Of a DNA stretch of 64,000 bases, positions 1 through 6,499 are shown piece by piece (positions within the stretch are counted from its first letter, which is position 1; the number at the start of each line of letters is the position of its first letter). The notes below the pieces were generated by a model. It did not search any database, had not been told where the DNA came from, and saw only the letters and a program-made list of their open reading frames with translations. Source of the stretch: Pseudomonadota bacterium (GTDB taxonomy: Bacteria > Pseudomonadota > Gammaproteobacteria > Burkholderiales > Rhodocyclaceae); assembly GCA_018241685.1 (NCBI GenBank), contig JAFEDJ010000030.1, positions 1-64,000 of the forward strand, in the 5' to 3' direction. The translations under genes were made by a program, and so were the position numbers.

Positions 1-2
1 CT

Positions 3-191
3 GAGTGTTGGCGCCAGGTTCAACATGAGCCTCTCTCTCGTGTCGCATCGTTGGAGGAATACTCCACCCTTGCGTCCGAGCGCTCTTTTGTTGCCGAAGA
101 CAAAGCCTACTATGCGCTTCCATCTATCACTGAGCTACTTGAGGGCTACTATGGGCCGCTCATCGAACACGCAATTGCCATCGGTGCCTAA
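3..191 (+). CDS. 3' end of an unknown protein (cut by window edge)
   Basis: An open frame runs from the window edge to a TAA at 189-191 and gives about 62 residues ending in a Tyr-rich, Glu-rich tail (ELLEGYYGPLIEHAIAIGA). Codon use is natural and no internal stop is present, so it is probably the C-terminus of a gene that starts outside the window. I do not recognise a family. It lies at the head of a run of small unrelated genes. Confidence 0.5.
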   Translation, partial: ECWRQVQHEPLSRVASLEEYSTLASERSFVAEDKAYYALPSITELLEGYYGPLIEHAIAIGA

Positions 192-261
192 CATTTTCTA
201 AGGACTTCCCCGTCAAGCACTGCCTTGGGGCGGCAAGTTATCAACCTCTGAGTGCTAAATC

Positions 262-477
262 ATGGCTATGCGAAAACTTCGAGTCCTGTTCTTCTCCTTG
301 TGCGCCACGGCAGTATCCGTCGGGATTTGGGTCGTCGCTATCTTGCTCAACCTGCTTCACTGGCTCCTTGGAGATACGTCGCTGACTCGCTCACTTGCCT
401 GGGCGCTCACCATCGCGTCGTTGGTTGGCTTCCAGGTCTTGTTCTACAGGCACTTCAACCGCACATTGCCGCGATGA
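262..477 (+). CDS. Small two-helix membrane protein, unknown function
   Basis: A 71-residue protein with a basic N-terminus (MAMRKLR) followed by two hydrophobic stretches, about residues 8-34 and 43-61, and a basic tail (RHFNRTLPR). This predicts an inner-membrane protein with two spans. There is no clear Shine-Dalgarno sequence before the ATG, so the call rests on the hydrophobic pattern and on the position directly after the preceding gene. No family recognised. Confidence 0.45.
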   Translation: MAMRKLRVLFFSLCATAVSVGIWVVAILLNLLHWLLGDTSLTRSLAWALTIASLVGFQVLFYRHFNRTLPR

Positions 478-639
478 GCCATGCCGCTGGACCGACCGGA
501 CCACCATACACGGATTGGGTCAATCTGGGGCGCCACGAATCTGGGCATACGTATCAATATCAAGCGCTAGGCCCCTTCTTCTTGCCTGCCTATCTCCCCG
601 ATGGAAGCGCAGCACGGAAAAAGGCAGGAAATTGATCCA

Positions 640-1182
640 TCACTTCAGTGGCACAGTCAGATAACGGCCCTTCCCGTTAACAAACAAGCTCAGCAAAGTT
701 CCGTCCTCGCTGAATTCGACGATTACTTCCTGACGCAGCAGCGCATCCTCATGCATATACCTAATTCGGCTATTCCCCCGGGGATGGGTCGGGGTCTTAA
801 ATATCTTGCCGCTTGGTGGTGGAAAGTAGGGATGGTTCTCCCATCCGTCTCCAAGGGCGGCCACGACGTTGTCGAAAGATAGTTGCTCGTACGACTGCTG
901 ACAATTTAGGTCGGCCATGAATTGGCCGCGCCCGGTTGGATTGATGCGAATAAAGATGCTTACCTCGGCTACAGCTTGTACCGCAGCGTCAAAGAAATCT
1001 AAAACATAAATGGTCCTCCACGGTATCGAAGGGTCGGGAGGATCCCGTGAGATCTTGCTGCCACCGAGCCATGCTTTCAGCTGCTCGTCTGAAGCCGTAT
1101 GCATTTCCGGAAGGGCGTTTTGGTCGATGGCCGCCTTGATGTTTCGTACTAGCTCAAGCAGGGTTGTCGGCGCCTGAATCAC
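640..1182 (-). CDS. Hypothetical soluble protein
   Basis: About 180 residues with no signal peptide or membrane segment. The frame is open further upstream to a GTG at 1212, but a GTG at 1182 is preceded at good spacing by AAGGAG, so that start is preferred. Composition is mixed alpha/beta, with short motifs such as WRTIYVLDFFDAA and IRINPTGRGQF. I do not recognise the family. It is less GC-rich than the metabolic genes to the right and sits among small unrelated genes, which fits an immunity or cargo gene, but that is inference only. Confidence 0.5.
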   Translation of the reverse strand: MIQAPTTLLELVRNIKAAIDQNALPEMHTASDEQLKAWLGGSKISRDPPDPSIPWRTIYVLDFFDAAVQAVAEVSIFIRINPTGRGQFMADLNCQQSYEQLSFDNVVAALGDGWENHPYFPPPSGKIFKTPTHPRGNSRIRYMHEDALLRQEVIVEFSEDGTLLSLFVNGKGRYLTVPLK

Positions 1183-1400
1183 AGTTATCTCCTTGCTGTG
1201 GCTGACTTTCACTTTTCACTGCCGGGATGAAACGCTCGTTGTATAACACATACACCCAGACACATTGCACATTATGCCGATCGGTTCATAGCAAATACCC
1301 ATATCAGGTTAAATGCTCCAAATAAGACACTTCGAAACTCGAACGGGTGGCCCGACAGCCCCAGACTGAGTGATGGATAACTTCAACGGCAGGCGTACAC

Positions 1401-1844
1401 ATGACTGCGTATGACCAAAAAGACTTCTTCGAGGTTGAGCGATTGCACCGTGCTGCCGCAGAGGGGGACATTCAAGAGATGCAGCGCCTGGTCGAATGCG
1501 GCTATTCGTTAGAGTTCTTCGATGACCTTGGTCGAGCCCCACTCCACTACGCCGTCGAAGGACAGCATTACAAGGCCGTGGAATGGCTAATCACAGCTGG
1601 CGCCAATGTGAACTCCAACGATGAGGAGCACATAGGCGAGACACCTCTCTGCTACGCAGTTCAATCCGGCTATCCAGATCTGGTCGAACTCTTGCTCCGC
1701 AATGGCGCAGATCCAGACATCACAGGCTGGATGGCTAACACGGCACGAATCAGAGCTGCCAAGAGGAAGGACGATGAAGGCAAGAAGATCAGCGCACTGC
1801 TGGAGCGTTACAAGCCATCGACGCCTGATACAGAAGATCGGTAA
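1401..1844 (+). CDS. Ankyrin-repeat protein
   Basis: A 147-residue protein made mostly of ankyrin repeats, at about residues 14-44, 45-78 and 80-113. Consensus pieces are visible: APLHYAVEGQHYKAVEWLI, GANVN and ETPLCYAVQSGYPDLVELLL followed by NGADPD. There is no signal peptide. Ankyrin repeats bind proteins, and small bacterial ankyrin proteins are often immunity or partner proteins of toxins. The surrounding small unknown genes make that plausible here, but no toxin gene is visible in the window. Confidence 0.8.
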   Translation: MTAYDQKDFFEVERLHRAAAEGDIQEMQRLVECGYSLEFFDDLGRAPLHYAVEGQHYKAVEWLITAGANVNSNDEEHIGETPLCYAVQSGYPDLVELLLRNGADPDITGWMANTARIRAAKRKDDEGKKISALLERYKPSTPDTEDR

Positions 1845-1976
1845 TCCCACAGGAACTGAACTTTGAGCGTCAGCTCGCGCGGCGCGATCATCTCCTCAGA
1901 CTCGGTAGCAGCTCCCCTTGACCCCACCAACCTCCCCCGCCCATACTCCCGCCGTCGCCTAAACAGTGGTGACCGG

Positions 1977-2000
1977 GTTTGGAAGCCCGACCAATCCAGG
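1977..2000 (+). repeat. Degenerate partial copy of the leader element
   Basis: The bases GTTTGGAAGC at 1977-1986 and CCAATCCAGG at 1991-2000 match two separated parts of the leader elements described below (near 2148-2157 and 2176-2185). The intervening bases are deleted or changed. It sits just upstream of copy 1 and suggests that the array once had at least three units. Confidence 0.4.
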
Positions 2001-2009
2001 CGGATACTC

Positions 2010-2030
2010 GGCCGCATTGCGGCCGTTTTT
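2010..2030 (+). terminator. Rho-independent terminator
   Basis: GGCCGC (2010-2015) and GCGGCC (2019-2024) form a perfect six-pair stem around ATT, followed by G and five T. It would end transcripts coming from the ankyrin gene. Its T-run overlaps the first bases of the direct repeat. Confidence 0.7.
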
Positions 2031-2199
2031 ATTCGTCACGCCCTTGGTGCGCCCTGATTTCACGATCAATGGCGGGCCGGGCGGGGAGGCTTCGGCCTGC
2101 CGGTTCCCTGGATTCCGGTCTTCCAACCCTGCTTTGGCCCGCCCCCCGTTTGGAAGCGGAGGGTGGAACAGTCCATCCAATCCAGGAGCATCCATCATG
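2028..2199 (+). promoter_or_regulatory. Structured leader element, copy 1 (candidate cis-regulatory RNA)
   Basis: Several pairings are visible. A UUCG-capped hairpin AGGC-TTCG-GCCT lies at 2087-2098. Segment A, CTTCCAA (2120-2126), pairs perfectly with segment B, TTGGAAG (2150-2156). The loop of that hairpin contains GGCCCGCC (2136-2143), complementary to GGCGGGCC (2071-2078), so a pseudoknot is possible. Segment C, GGGTGGAA (2161-2168), could instead pair with A. A strong AGGAG follows, ahead of the ATG at 2197. In copy 2 the stems change in a compensating way. Known leader RNAs of mobile-element genes (radC motif, STAXI motif) are candidate relatives, but this is not verified. Confidence 0.6.
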
Positions 2200-2295
2200 G
2201 CGGCGTGCGCGTTTCAGCGCGCGTCTGCTTCACTCCCCTGCCCTTCTCCCGCGTCGCGCTGCGCTTCCCACTCCGCCTGGAGGGCCGCGCGATGA
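2197..2295 (+). CDS. Leader peptide (32 aa), copy 1
   Basis: The ATG at 2197 follows AGGAG at ideal spacing. The frame encodes 32 residues rich in Ala, Ser, Cys and Pro (core SASLPCPSPASRCA) and stops at a TGA that overlaps the next ATG as ATGA (2292-2295). Copy 2 keeps this frame despite a 12-base insertion, which argues for translation rather than chance. The likely role is translational coupling or attenuation of the following small gene; the peptide itself shows no recognisable domain. Confidence 0.5.
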   Translation: MAACAFQRASASLPCPSPASRCASHSAWRAAR

Positions 2296-2564
2296 ACACA
2301 CCGATGCAGTTTCCCTCGCCGTCCGACACGCTTTACGAGTTGACCGACAGCGCGAGCGCGATGGTCCTTACCGATCAGCTCACGGCGCGCCTTGCGCAGT
2401 TGCATGCGATGTTGTCGGCCACCCACGGCAACGCCGGCGACACGTTCCGCCACCTCTGCCATGAGCATCAGGAGCACTACATGTGGGCCTGCTACATGCT
2501 GGCCGGCGAGACGCGGGAGTTGATGACGGCGCTGGTGGAGAGGCAGCGGGTTGCGTCCGCGTAA
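2292..2564 (+). CDS. Small hypothetical protein (90 aa), intact copy
   Basis: Starts MNTPMQFPSPSDTLYELTDS and continues with a helical region (QLTARLAQLHAMLSA) and a His/Cys-bearing segment (FRHLCHEHQEHYMWACYMLA). It resembles small helical proteins of unknown function common on beta/gammaproteobacterial integrative elements, but I cannot name the family with certainty. The start overlaps the leader-peptide stop by four bases, so translation is probably coupled. The first ~43 codons are duplicated at 3307. Confidence 0.65.
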   Translation: MNTPMQFPSPSDTLYELTDSASAMVLTDQLTARLAQLHAMLSATHGNAGDTFRHLCHEHQEHYMWACYMLAGETRELMTALVERQRVASA

Positions 2565-2685
2565 TTAGCGCAAGCTGTTCGAAGGCTCGGTCGGCCGCAC
2601 AGGAACCAGATTCCATGCGGCCGGTCCATGAGCAAACGCCGATTGACCAAAGGGCATTTCACCCACTGCGTCTACTTTTTTGCCG

Positions 2686-3024
2686 ATGAATACACCCACT
2701 GACGTTTTGCACGCCTACGTTTCAGCCATCCTCGACAAGCCAAGCCCGCTTGTTGTTTCCGGGACTACGGTCGAGAGATCGTCCTGGCTGGACCAAGGCT
2801 TCGAGGTTACGAAGGAAATCACCGATTACGCTTTCAACAACGGTGCAGTAATCCGACGTACCGTCGAGCAGGACAATTTTCCCTGCGAGTCAGCGTGCGC
2901 TGAAGTCTGGATCACCTACGAAGTGATTTCCAGTGGGGATGTGGTACTCGGCATCAGCCCGCCGCGCAAGACGTTTGAGAATGCCTGCCGTGAGTCGTTC
3001 TGGCTGGCGTATCACTCGGCCTAG
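2686..3024 (+). CDS. Hypothetical protein between the repeats
   Basis: 112 residues from the ATG at 2686; an in-frame TTG at 2680 is a less likely start. It is a soluble alpha/beta protein (KPSPLVVSGTTVERSSWLD, CAEVWITYEVISSGDVVLG) ending at a TAG just before repeat copy 2. No family recognised. Being enclosed by two direct repeats, it could be lost or amplified by recombination between them. Confidence 0.5.
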   Translation: MNTPTDVLHAYVSAILDKPSPLVVSGTTVERSSWLDQGFEVTKEITDYAFNNGAVIRRTVEQDNFPCESACAEVWITYEVISSGDVVLGISPPRKTFENACRESFWLAYHSA

Positions 3025-3030
3025 AGCCTG

Positions 3031-3202
3031 TTTATTCGTCACGCCCTTGGTGCGCCCTGATTTCACGATCAATGGCGGGCCGGGTGGGGAGGCTTCGGCC
3101 TGCCGGTTCCCTGGATTCCGGTCTGCTAACCCTGCTTTGGCCCGCCCCCCGTTTAGCAGCGGAGGGTAGAACAGTCCATCCAATCCAGGAGCATCCATCA
3201 TG
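3031..3202 (+). promoter_or_regulatory. Structured leader element, copy 2
   Basis: Same layout as copy 1. GGCGGGCC is at 3074-3081 and its complement GGCCCGCC at 3139-3146 inside the loop. Segment A is CTGCTAA (3123-3129), segment B is TTAGCAG (3153-3159) and segment C is GGGTAGAA (3164-3171). Two base pairs of the A-B stem differ from copy 1 on both strands, so pairing is preserved. The segment C change follows segment A as well. AGGAG and an ATG at 3200 follow. Confidence 0.6.
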
Positions 3203-3310
3203 GCCGTTCAAGCCTTGGCGTGCGCGTTTCCGCGCGTGTCTGCTTCACTCCCCTGCCCTTCACCCGCGTCACGTTGCGCTTGCCACTCCGCCTGGAGGGC
3301 TGCGCGATGA
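3200..3310 (+). CDS. Leader peptide (36 aa), copy 2
   Basis: The ATG at 3200 is preceded by AGGAG. It has the same peptide as copy 1 with four extra residues (VQAL) near the N-terminus and a conserved core (SASLPCPSPASRCA). The stop overlaps the next ATG as ATGA at 3307-3310. Preservation of frame between copies is the main evidence that it is translated. Confidence 0.5.
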   Translation: MAVQALACAFPRVSASLPCPSPASRCACHSAWRAAR

Positions 3311-3507
3311 ATACCCCGATGCAGTTTCCCTCGTCGTCCGACACGCTTTACGAGTTGACCGACAGCGCGAATGCGATGGCCCTTACCGATCAGCTCACGG
3401 CGCGCCTTGCGCAGCTGCATGCGATGTTGTCGGCCTGCTCGTTACTAATGAACGATTGGCCGCTTGAATCGCATTCAATCTCCGTTGATTGCCCACGCGA
3501 TTTGTAG
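3307..3507 (+). pseudogene. Truncated copy of the 90-aa small protein
   Basis: Matches the protein at 2292 through LHAMLSA, then continues for about 23 unrelated residues to a TAG. It lacks the His/Cys-bearing C-terminal half (FRHLCHEHQEHYMWACYM) of the intact copy, so it is probably a broken duplicate, though a short product could still be made. Confidence 0.6.
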
Positions 3508-3561
3508 TGACATCCGTCGGGTGATAGGCTCTTGAATGTCATATTTCAGAGATGCAGACTA

Positions 3562-4845
3562 ATGTCTTTCGCCAAGATCGGCAAAATTGGCATGGCGCTT
3601 GTCACTACGTTGATACACCAAGCTGCCTTCGCCCAGTACTTGTCAGACCCACGTGCCATTTCGGAGCGGCTGAAAAGCGATCCCCGGGTGCTTGTCGTTC
3701 TGAAAGCAATTAAGGACGGTTACTATCCGGCTCCCGATTTGAATGCCGCGGCACGCCGTTGTATCGCGGCAGCGAGCTTGGTTTCCCGCGCTCCACTGCG
3801 GCTTCAGGGCGATGCGTGTCTGCGCCAAATGGTCGGCGGGCTCGATCCGCTTTCTGCCTATCTGAGCGAAGATGAATTGCAGCGTCTCCTGTATTCCCCA
3901 GGAGATGGCTCCATCGGTTTGGCGCTGAAGCAATCCGATCTCGGTGCCGAGGTCGTTTCTGTGATCGACGAAAGCCCCGGCGCCAAGGCTGATATCAGCG
4001 TTGGCACACTGATCGTCGCCATCGATGGCAAACCGACGGCGCTCATGCCACTTCAGGATGTGACTTCGGCATTGCGGGGACCGGAGGGGTCGGTGGTTTC
4101 ACTTGAGCTCGCGGCCGCAGAATCGTCAGAGGTGGTGCGGCGTGAAGTGAGGCGGGAGCGTATCCGACAAACCAGTATTTCTGCCAGGGTGATGGATGGG
4201 CAACTAGGCTACGTCCGGGTTACGCAGTTAGGTGCCAGCCTGGCCAATGAGCTTGCGGAGGCGCTCCACCTTCTGCTGATCCTGCAATTGCAGCCGGTGA
4301 AAGGAATCATTGTTGATATGCGTGACTGCCCCGGCGGGCTGCTACACGCGGCCATCGCCCTGGCTGCGGCATTTTTGCCCGAAGATGCAGTGGTCATCAC
4401 CACTGCTTCCCGCATTGAGGGGGAGCTGACTTATCGTGCTCGCCAGTCTGATACAAGCTCGAAGGATTTCGATTCCAGCCCCATTTTTGGCGACAAGGCA
4501 CTGAGAGCTGCGGCGCAAAAAATCCCATTGGTTGTCTTGGTTAACCACGGTACCGCCTCGGGGGCCGAAGCTGTGGCGGCAGCCCTCCAGGACACCGGCC
4601 GCGCCCATATCATCGGCCAAGCAACAGCGGGTATCGGCAGCGTCCAGAGCGTGCTTCCCATGAACGGTCACGGTGCGATCAGGCTCACCACCTCAGTCAT
4701 GCGCTCAGCTTCGGGCAGATCATGGAATGAGCAAGGCGTTCGCCCTGATTTTCCGATGTTGCAGGTGCCAAGGGCACGCCAAGGAGGAAAGACTGGCAGT
4801 GACCCATGGATCGACTTTGCTGCAGAGCGGTTGGCAAAGCGTTGA
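3562..4845 (+). CDS. S41-family (Ctp/Prc-like) peptidase homologue, catalytic Lys missing
   Basis: 427 residues from the ATG at 3562, with a signal peptide at about residues 1-22 (MSFAKIGKIGMALVTT). A longer reading from a TTG at 3532 would spoil the signal. The order is an N-terminal helical region, a PDZ domain at about 105-190 (GLALKQ..VVSVIDESPGAKADI..GTLIVAIDGKP) and the S41 core (GYVRVTQLG, VDMRDCPGG, VNHGTASGAEAV). The nucleophile Ser333 is kept, as are Asp344 and the Gln of the GxVQ motif. The general-base Lys expected 25 residues after the Ser is Ile358 (ATC). The family cleaves periplasmic proteins at C-termini. This copy may be inactive or a binding protein. It stands alone, at the border of the accessory patch. 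Confidence 0.85.
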   Translation: MSFAKIGKIGMALVTTLIHQAAFAQYLSDPRAISERLKSDPRVLVVLKAIKDGYYPAPDLNAAARRCIAAASLVSRAPLRLQGDACLRQMVGGLDPLSAYLSEDELQRLLYSPGDGSIGLALKQSDLGAEVVSVIDESPGAKADISVGTLIVAIDGKPTALMPLQDVTSALRGPEGSVVSLELAAAESSEVVRREVRRERIRQTSISARVMDGQLGYVRVTQLGASLANELAEALHLLLILQLQPVKGIIVDMRDCPGGLLHAAIALAAAFLPEDAVVITTASRIEGELTYRARQSDTSSKDFDSSPIFGDKALRAAAQKIPLVVLVNHGTASGAEAVAAALQDTGRAHIIGQATAGIGSVQSVLPMNGHGAIRLTTSVMRSASGRSWNEQGVRPDFPMLQVPRARQGGKTGSDPWIDFAAERLAKR

Positions 4846-4885
4846 ATGGAATGCGCACGAACACGCTGTGCCCAAAGCAACAGGT

Positions 4886-6475
4886 TCAGCTAACGGACAG
4901 AAAGTGCCGCACCACCGGCGTCTGCTCTCCCCGATGGAAGCGCAGCACTTCTTCCTGCAGGTCTGCCGCGGCCTTGGATACCCGGCGGTGTTGCCGCAGG
5001 TGTTCCGCCCAGGATTCGACCATGAACCATTCGAGGATCAGGCTGGGATCGGCGGCGTCTTCGGTGACGCCCCAGTCGTAGGCGCCGTCGCGGCGGCGGT
5101 CGGCGGACAGGCCGGTGAGTGCATCCAAGAAGGCTTGGCGGTCGGTTGCGTCGATCCTGTATTCGATGAGGATCAGCACGGGGCCGCGGTCGTACTCCAC
5201 GGGTGCGGCGGTGAGGGGTTCGGGCCAGTGGTTCGAGGGCACCAGGTCCGCCTCGCCCTTGGGCAGTTTGAGTCGGTGGAACGCGATGCCGACAATCGCC
5301 AGGCCGCCTGCGCCGGCGATCAGCGTCATCGGTACACCGATCAGCGTGGCGATGCCGCCCCAGGCGAGGCTGCCGGCGGTCATCGCGCCGTTGAAGACGG
5401 TGAGGTAGACGGCCAGCGAGCGGCCCCGCACCCAGTTGGGCAGGATGGCCTGGGCGATGCTGCTGAGCGTGGTGAGTGCGGCGATCCACGCGGCGCCGAG
5501 GGCGAGCAGCGCAAGCAGCGCTGCCCACTGCGCGGGCGCAAACGACAGGAAGACCATCACCGCGGCGGTGACGATGGCTGACATCAGCACGATGCCGTCC
5601 GTGCTGAGGCGTGCGCGGAGTTTCGGCATGAGCATGGCGCCACCGATGGCACCCAGGCCGACGGAGCCGAGCAGCACACCGTAGAAGCCGGCGCCACCGC
5701 CGAGCAGCTTCTTCGCCACCAGGGGCAGGAGCGCCCACACCGAACTTGCGAGCAGGAAGAAGACGAAGGCGCGGATCAGCACCACATGCAGTTCCCGATG
5801 GGCGCGGGCGTAACGCAGGCCGGCGCGAAACGCCCCCGGGAAGCGCTCGGACAGGACATCGTCGGCCTTTTCCGGGCGCGGCCACCACAGCAGCGCGGCA
5901 ATCACGAACACGTAGCTGATGACATCGGCCCCGTAGGTGACCGCGGCGCCCAGGTTGGCGAGGATCAAGCCGCCCAGCGCGGGGCCGACGGCCCGCGCGA
6001 TGTTGATGCCGAGGGAGTTGAGGGCGACGGCGCTCTTGAGGTCTTTCTTGTCGACCAGTTCGGGGACGATGGCTTGCCAGGTGGGGCCCATCAACGCCGC
6101 GCCGATGCCGCCCAGAAAGGTGAGCCCGATCAACGAAGCCACGGTTTGCTGGCCGAAGGCGGACAGCAGCATCAGGCAGATGCTGACCGTGGCTAGCAGC
6201 CCCTGGATGCCGATGAGGAATTTGCGCCGGTCGAGGATATCCGACAGCACGCCGGCGGGGATGGCCAGCAGGAAGACGGGCAAGGTTGCCGCGGCCTGGA
6301 CCATGGCCACGGCGGCTGGCGACACCGACAGGTCGGTCATCAGCCACGCGCTGGCAACATCACGGATGAAGCTGCCGGTGTTGCCGATCACCGTGGCCAC
6401 CCACAGCACGGCGAAGAGTTGTTGCCGGAGGGGCGCGAAGCTGCCGGCCGGGGCCGTGGTGGTCTGTGCTGTCAT
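4886..6475 (-). CDS. MFS exporter (EntS-like MFS_3) with C-terminal ABM-type domain
   Basis: 529 residues. Residues ~1-410 form a 12-helix major facilitator of the MFS_3/EntS type (LPVFLLAIPAGVLSDILDRR, the typical motif A region; QAIVPELVDKKDLKSAVALN). Residues ~430-529 form a soluble domain (GPVLILIEYRIDATDRQAF, YDWGVTEDAADPSLILEWFM) like the dimeric alpha/beta-barrel antibiotic-biosynthesis-monooxygenase fold. The transporter probably exports or imports a small molecule handled by the upstream hydrolases. It is the last gene of a four-gene minus-strand operon, 24 bases after the amidohydrolase. The substrate cannot be read from the sequence. Confidence 0.85.
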   Translation of the reverse strand: MTAQTTTAPAGSFAPLRQQLFAVLWVATVIGNTGSFIRDVASAWLMTDLSVSPAAVAMVQAAATLPVFLLAIPAGVLSDILDRRKFLIGIQGLLATVSICLMLLSAFGQQTVASLIGLTFLGGIGAALMGPTWQAIVPELVDKKDLKSAVALNSLGINIARAVGPALGGLILANLGAAVTYGADVISYVFVIAALLWWPRPEKADDVLSERFPGAFRAGLRYARAHRELHVVLIRAFVFFLLASSVWALLPLVAKKLLGGGAGFYGVLLGSVGLGAIGGAMLMPKLRARLSTDGIVLMSAIVTAAVMVFLSFAPAQWAALLALLALGAAWIAALTTLSSIAQAILPNWVRGRSLAVYLTVFNGAMTAGSLAWGGIATLIGVPMTLIAGAGGLAIVGIAFHRLKLPKGEADLVPSNHWPEPLTAAPVEYDRGPVLILIEYRIDATDRQAFLDALTGLSADRRRDGAYDWGVTEDAADPSLILEWFMVESWAEHLRQHRRVSKAAADLQEEVLRFHRGEQTPVVRHFLSVS

Positions 6476-6499
6476 GGAGCCTGTCTTTCCTTCATAGGT

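Larger units (their letters stand above)
2028..2420 (+). repeat. Direct repeat copy 1 (leader element, leader peptide, 5' part of small gene)
   Basis: Nearly identical to 3031-3435. The first 172 bases differ at only six positions. The repeat includes the structured leader, the leader peptide and roughly the first 43 codons of the small protein gene at 2292. Copy 2 has an in-frame 12-base insertion in the leader peptide. The copies flank the gene at 2686. Confidence 0.9.
3031..3435 (+). repeat. Direct repeat copy 2
   Basis: Second copy of the block at 2028-2420. It ends abruptly inside the small protein gene (GTCGGCC, then unrelated sequence), so the duplication or a later recombination truncated that gene. 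Confidence 0.9.

Noticed and set aside
2628..2702. A 24-codon frame (MSKRRLTKGHFTHC...) before the gene at 2686
   Set aside because: No ribosome site and it runs into the start of the next gene; too short to support without conservation, though it could be a fragment of a lost gene.
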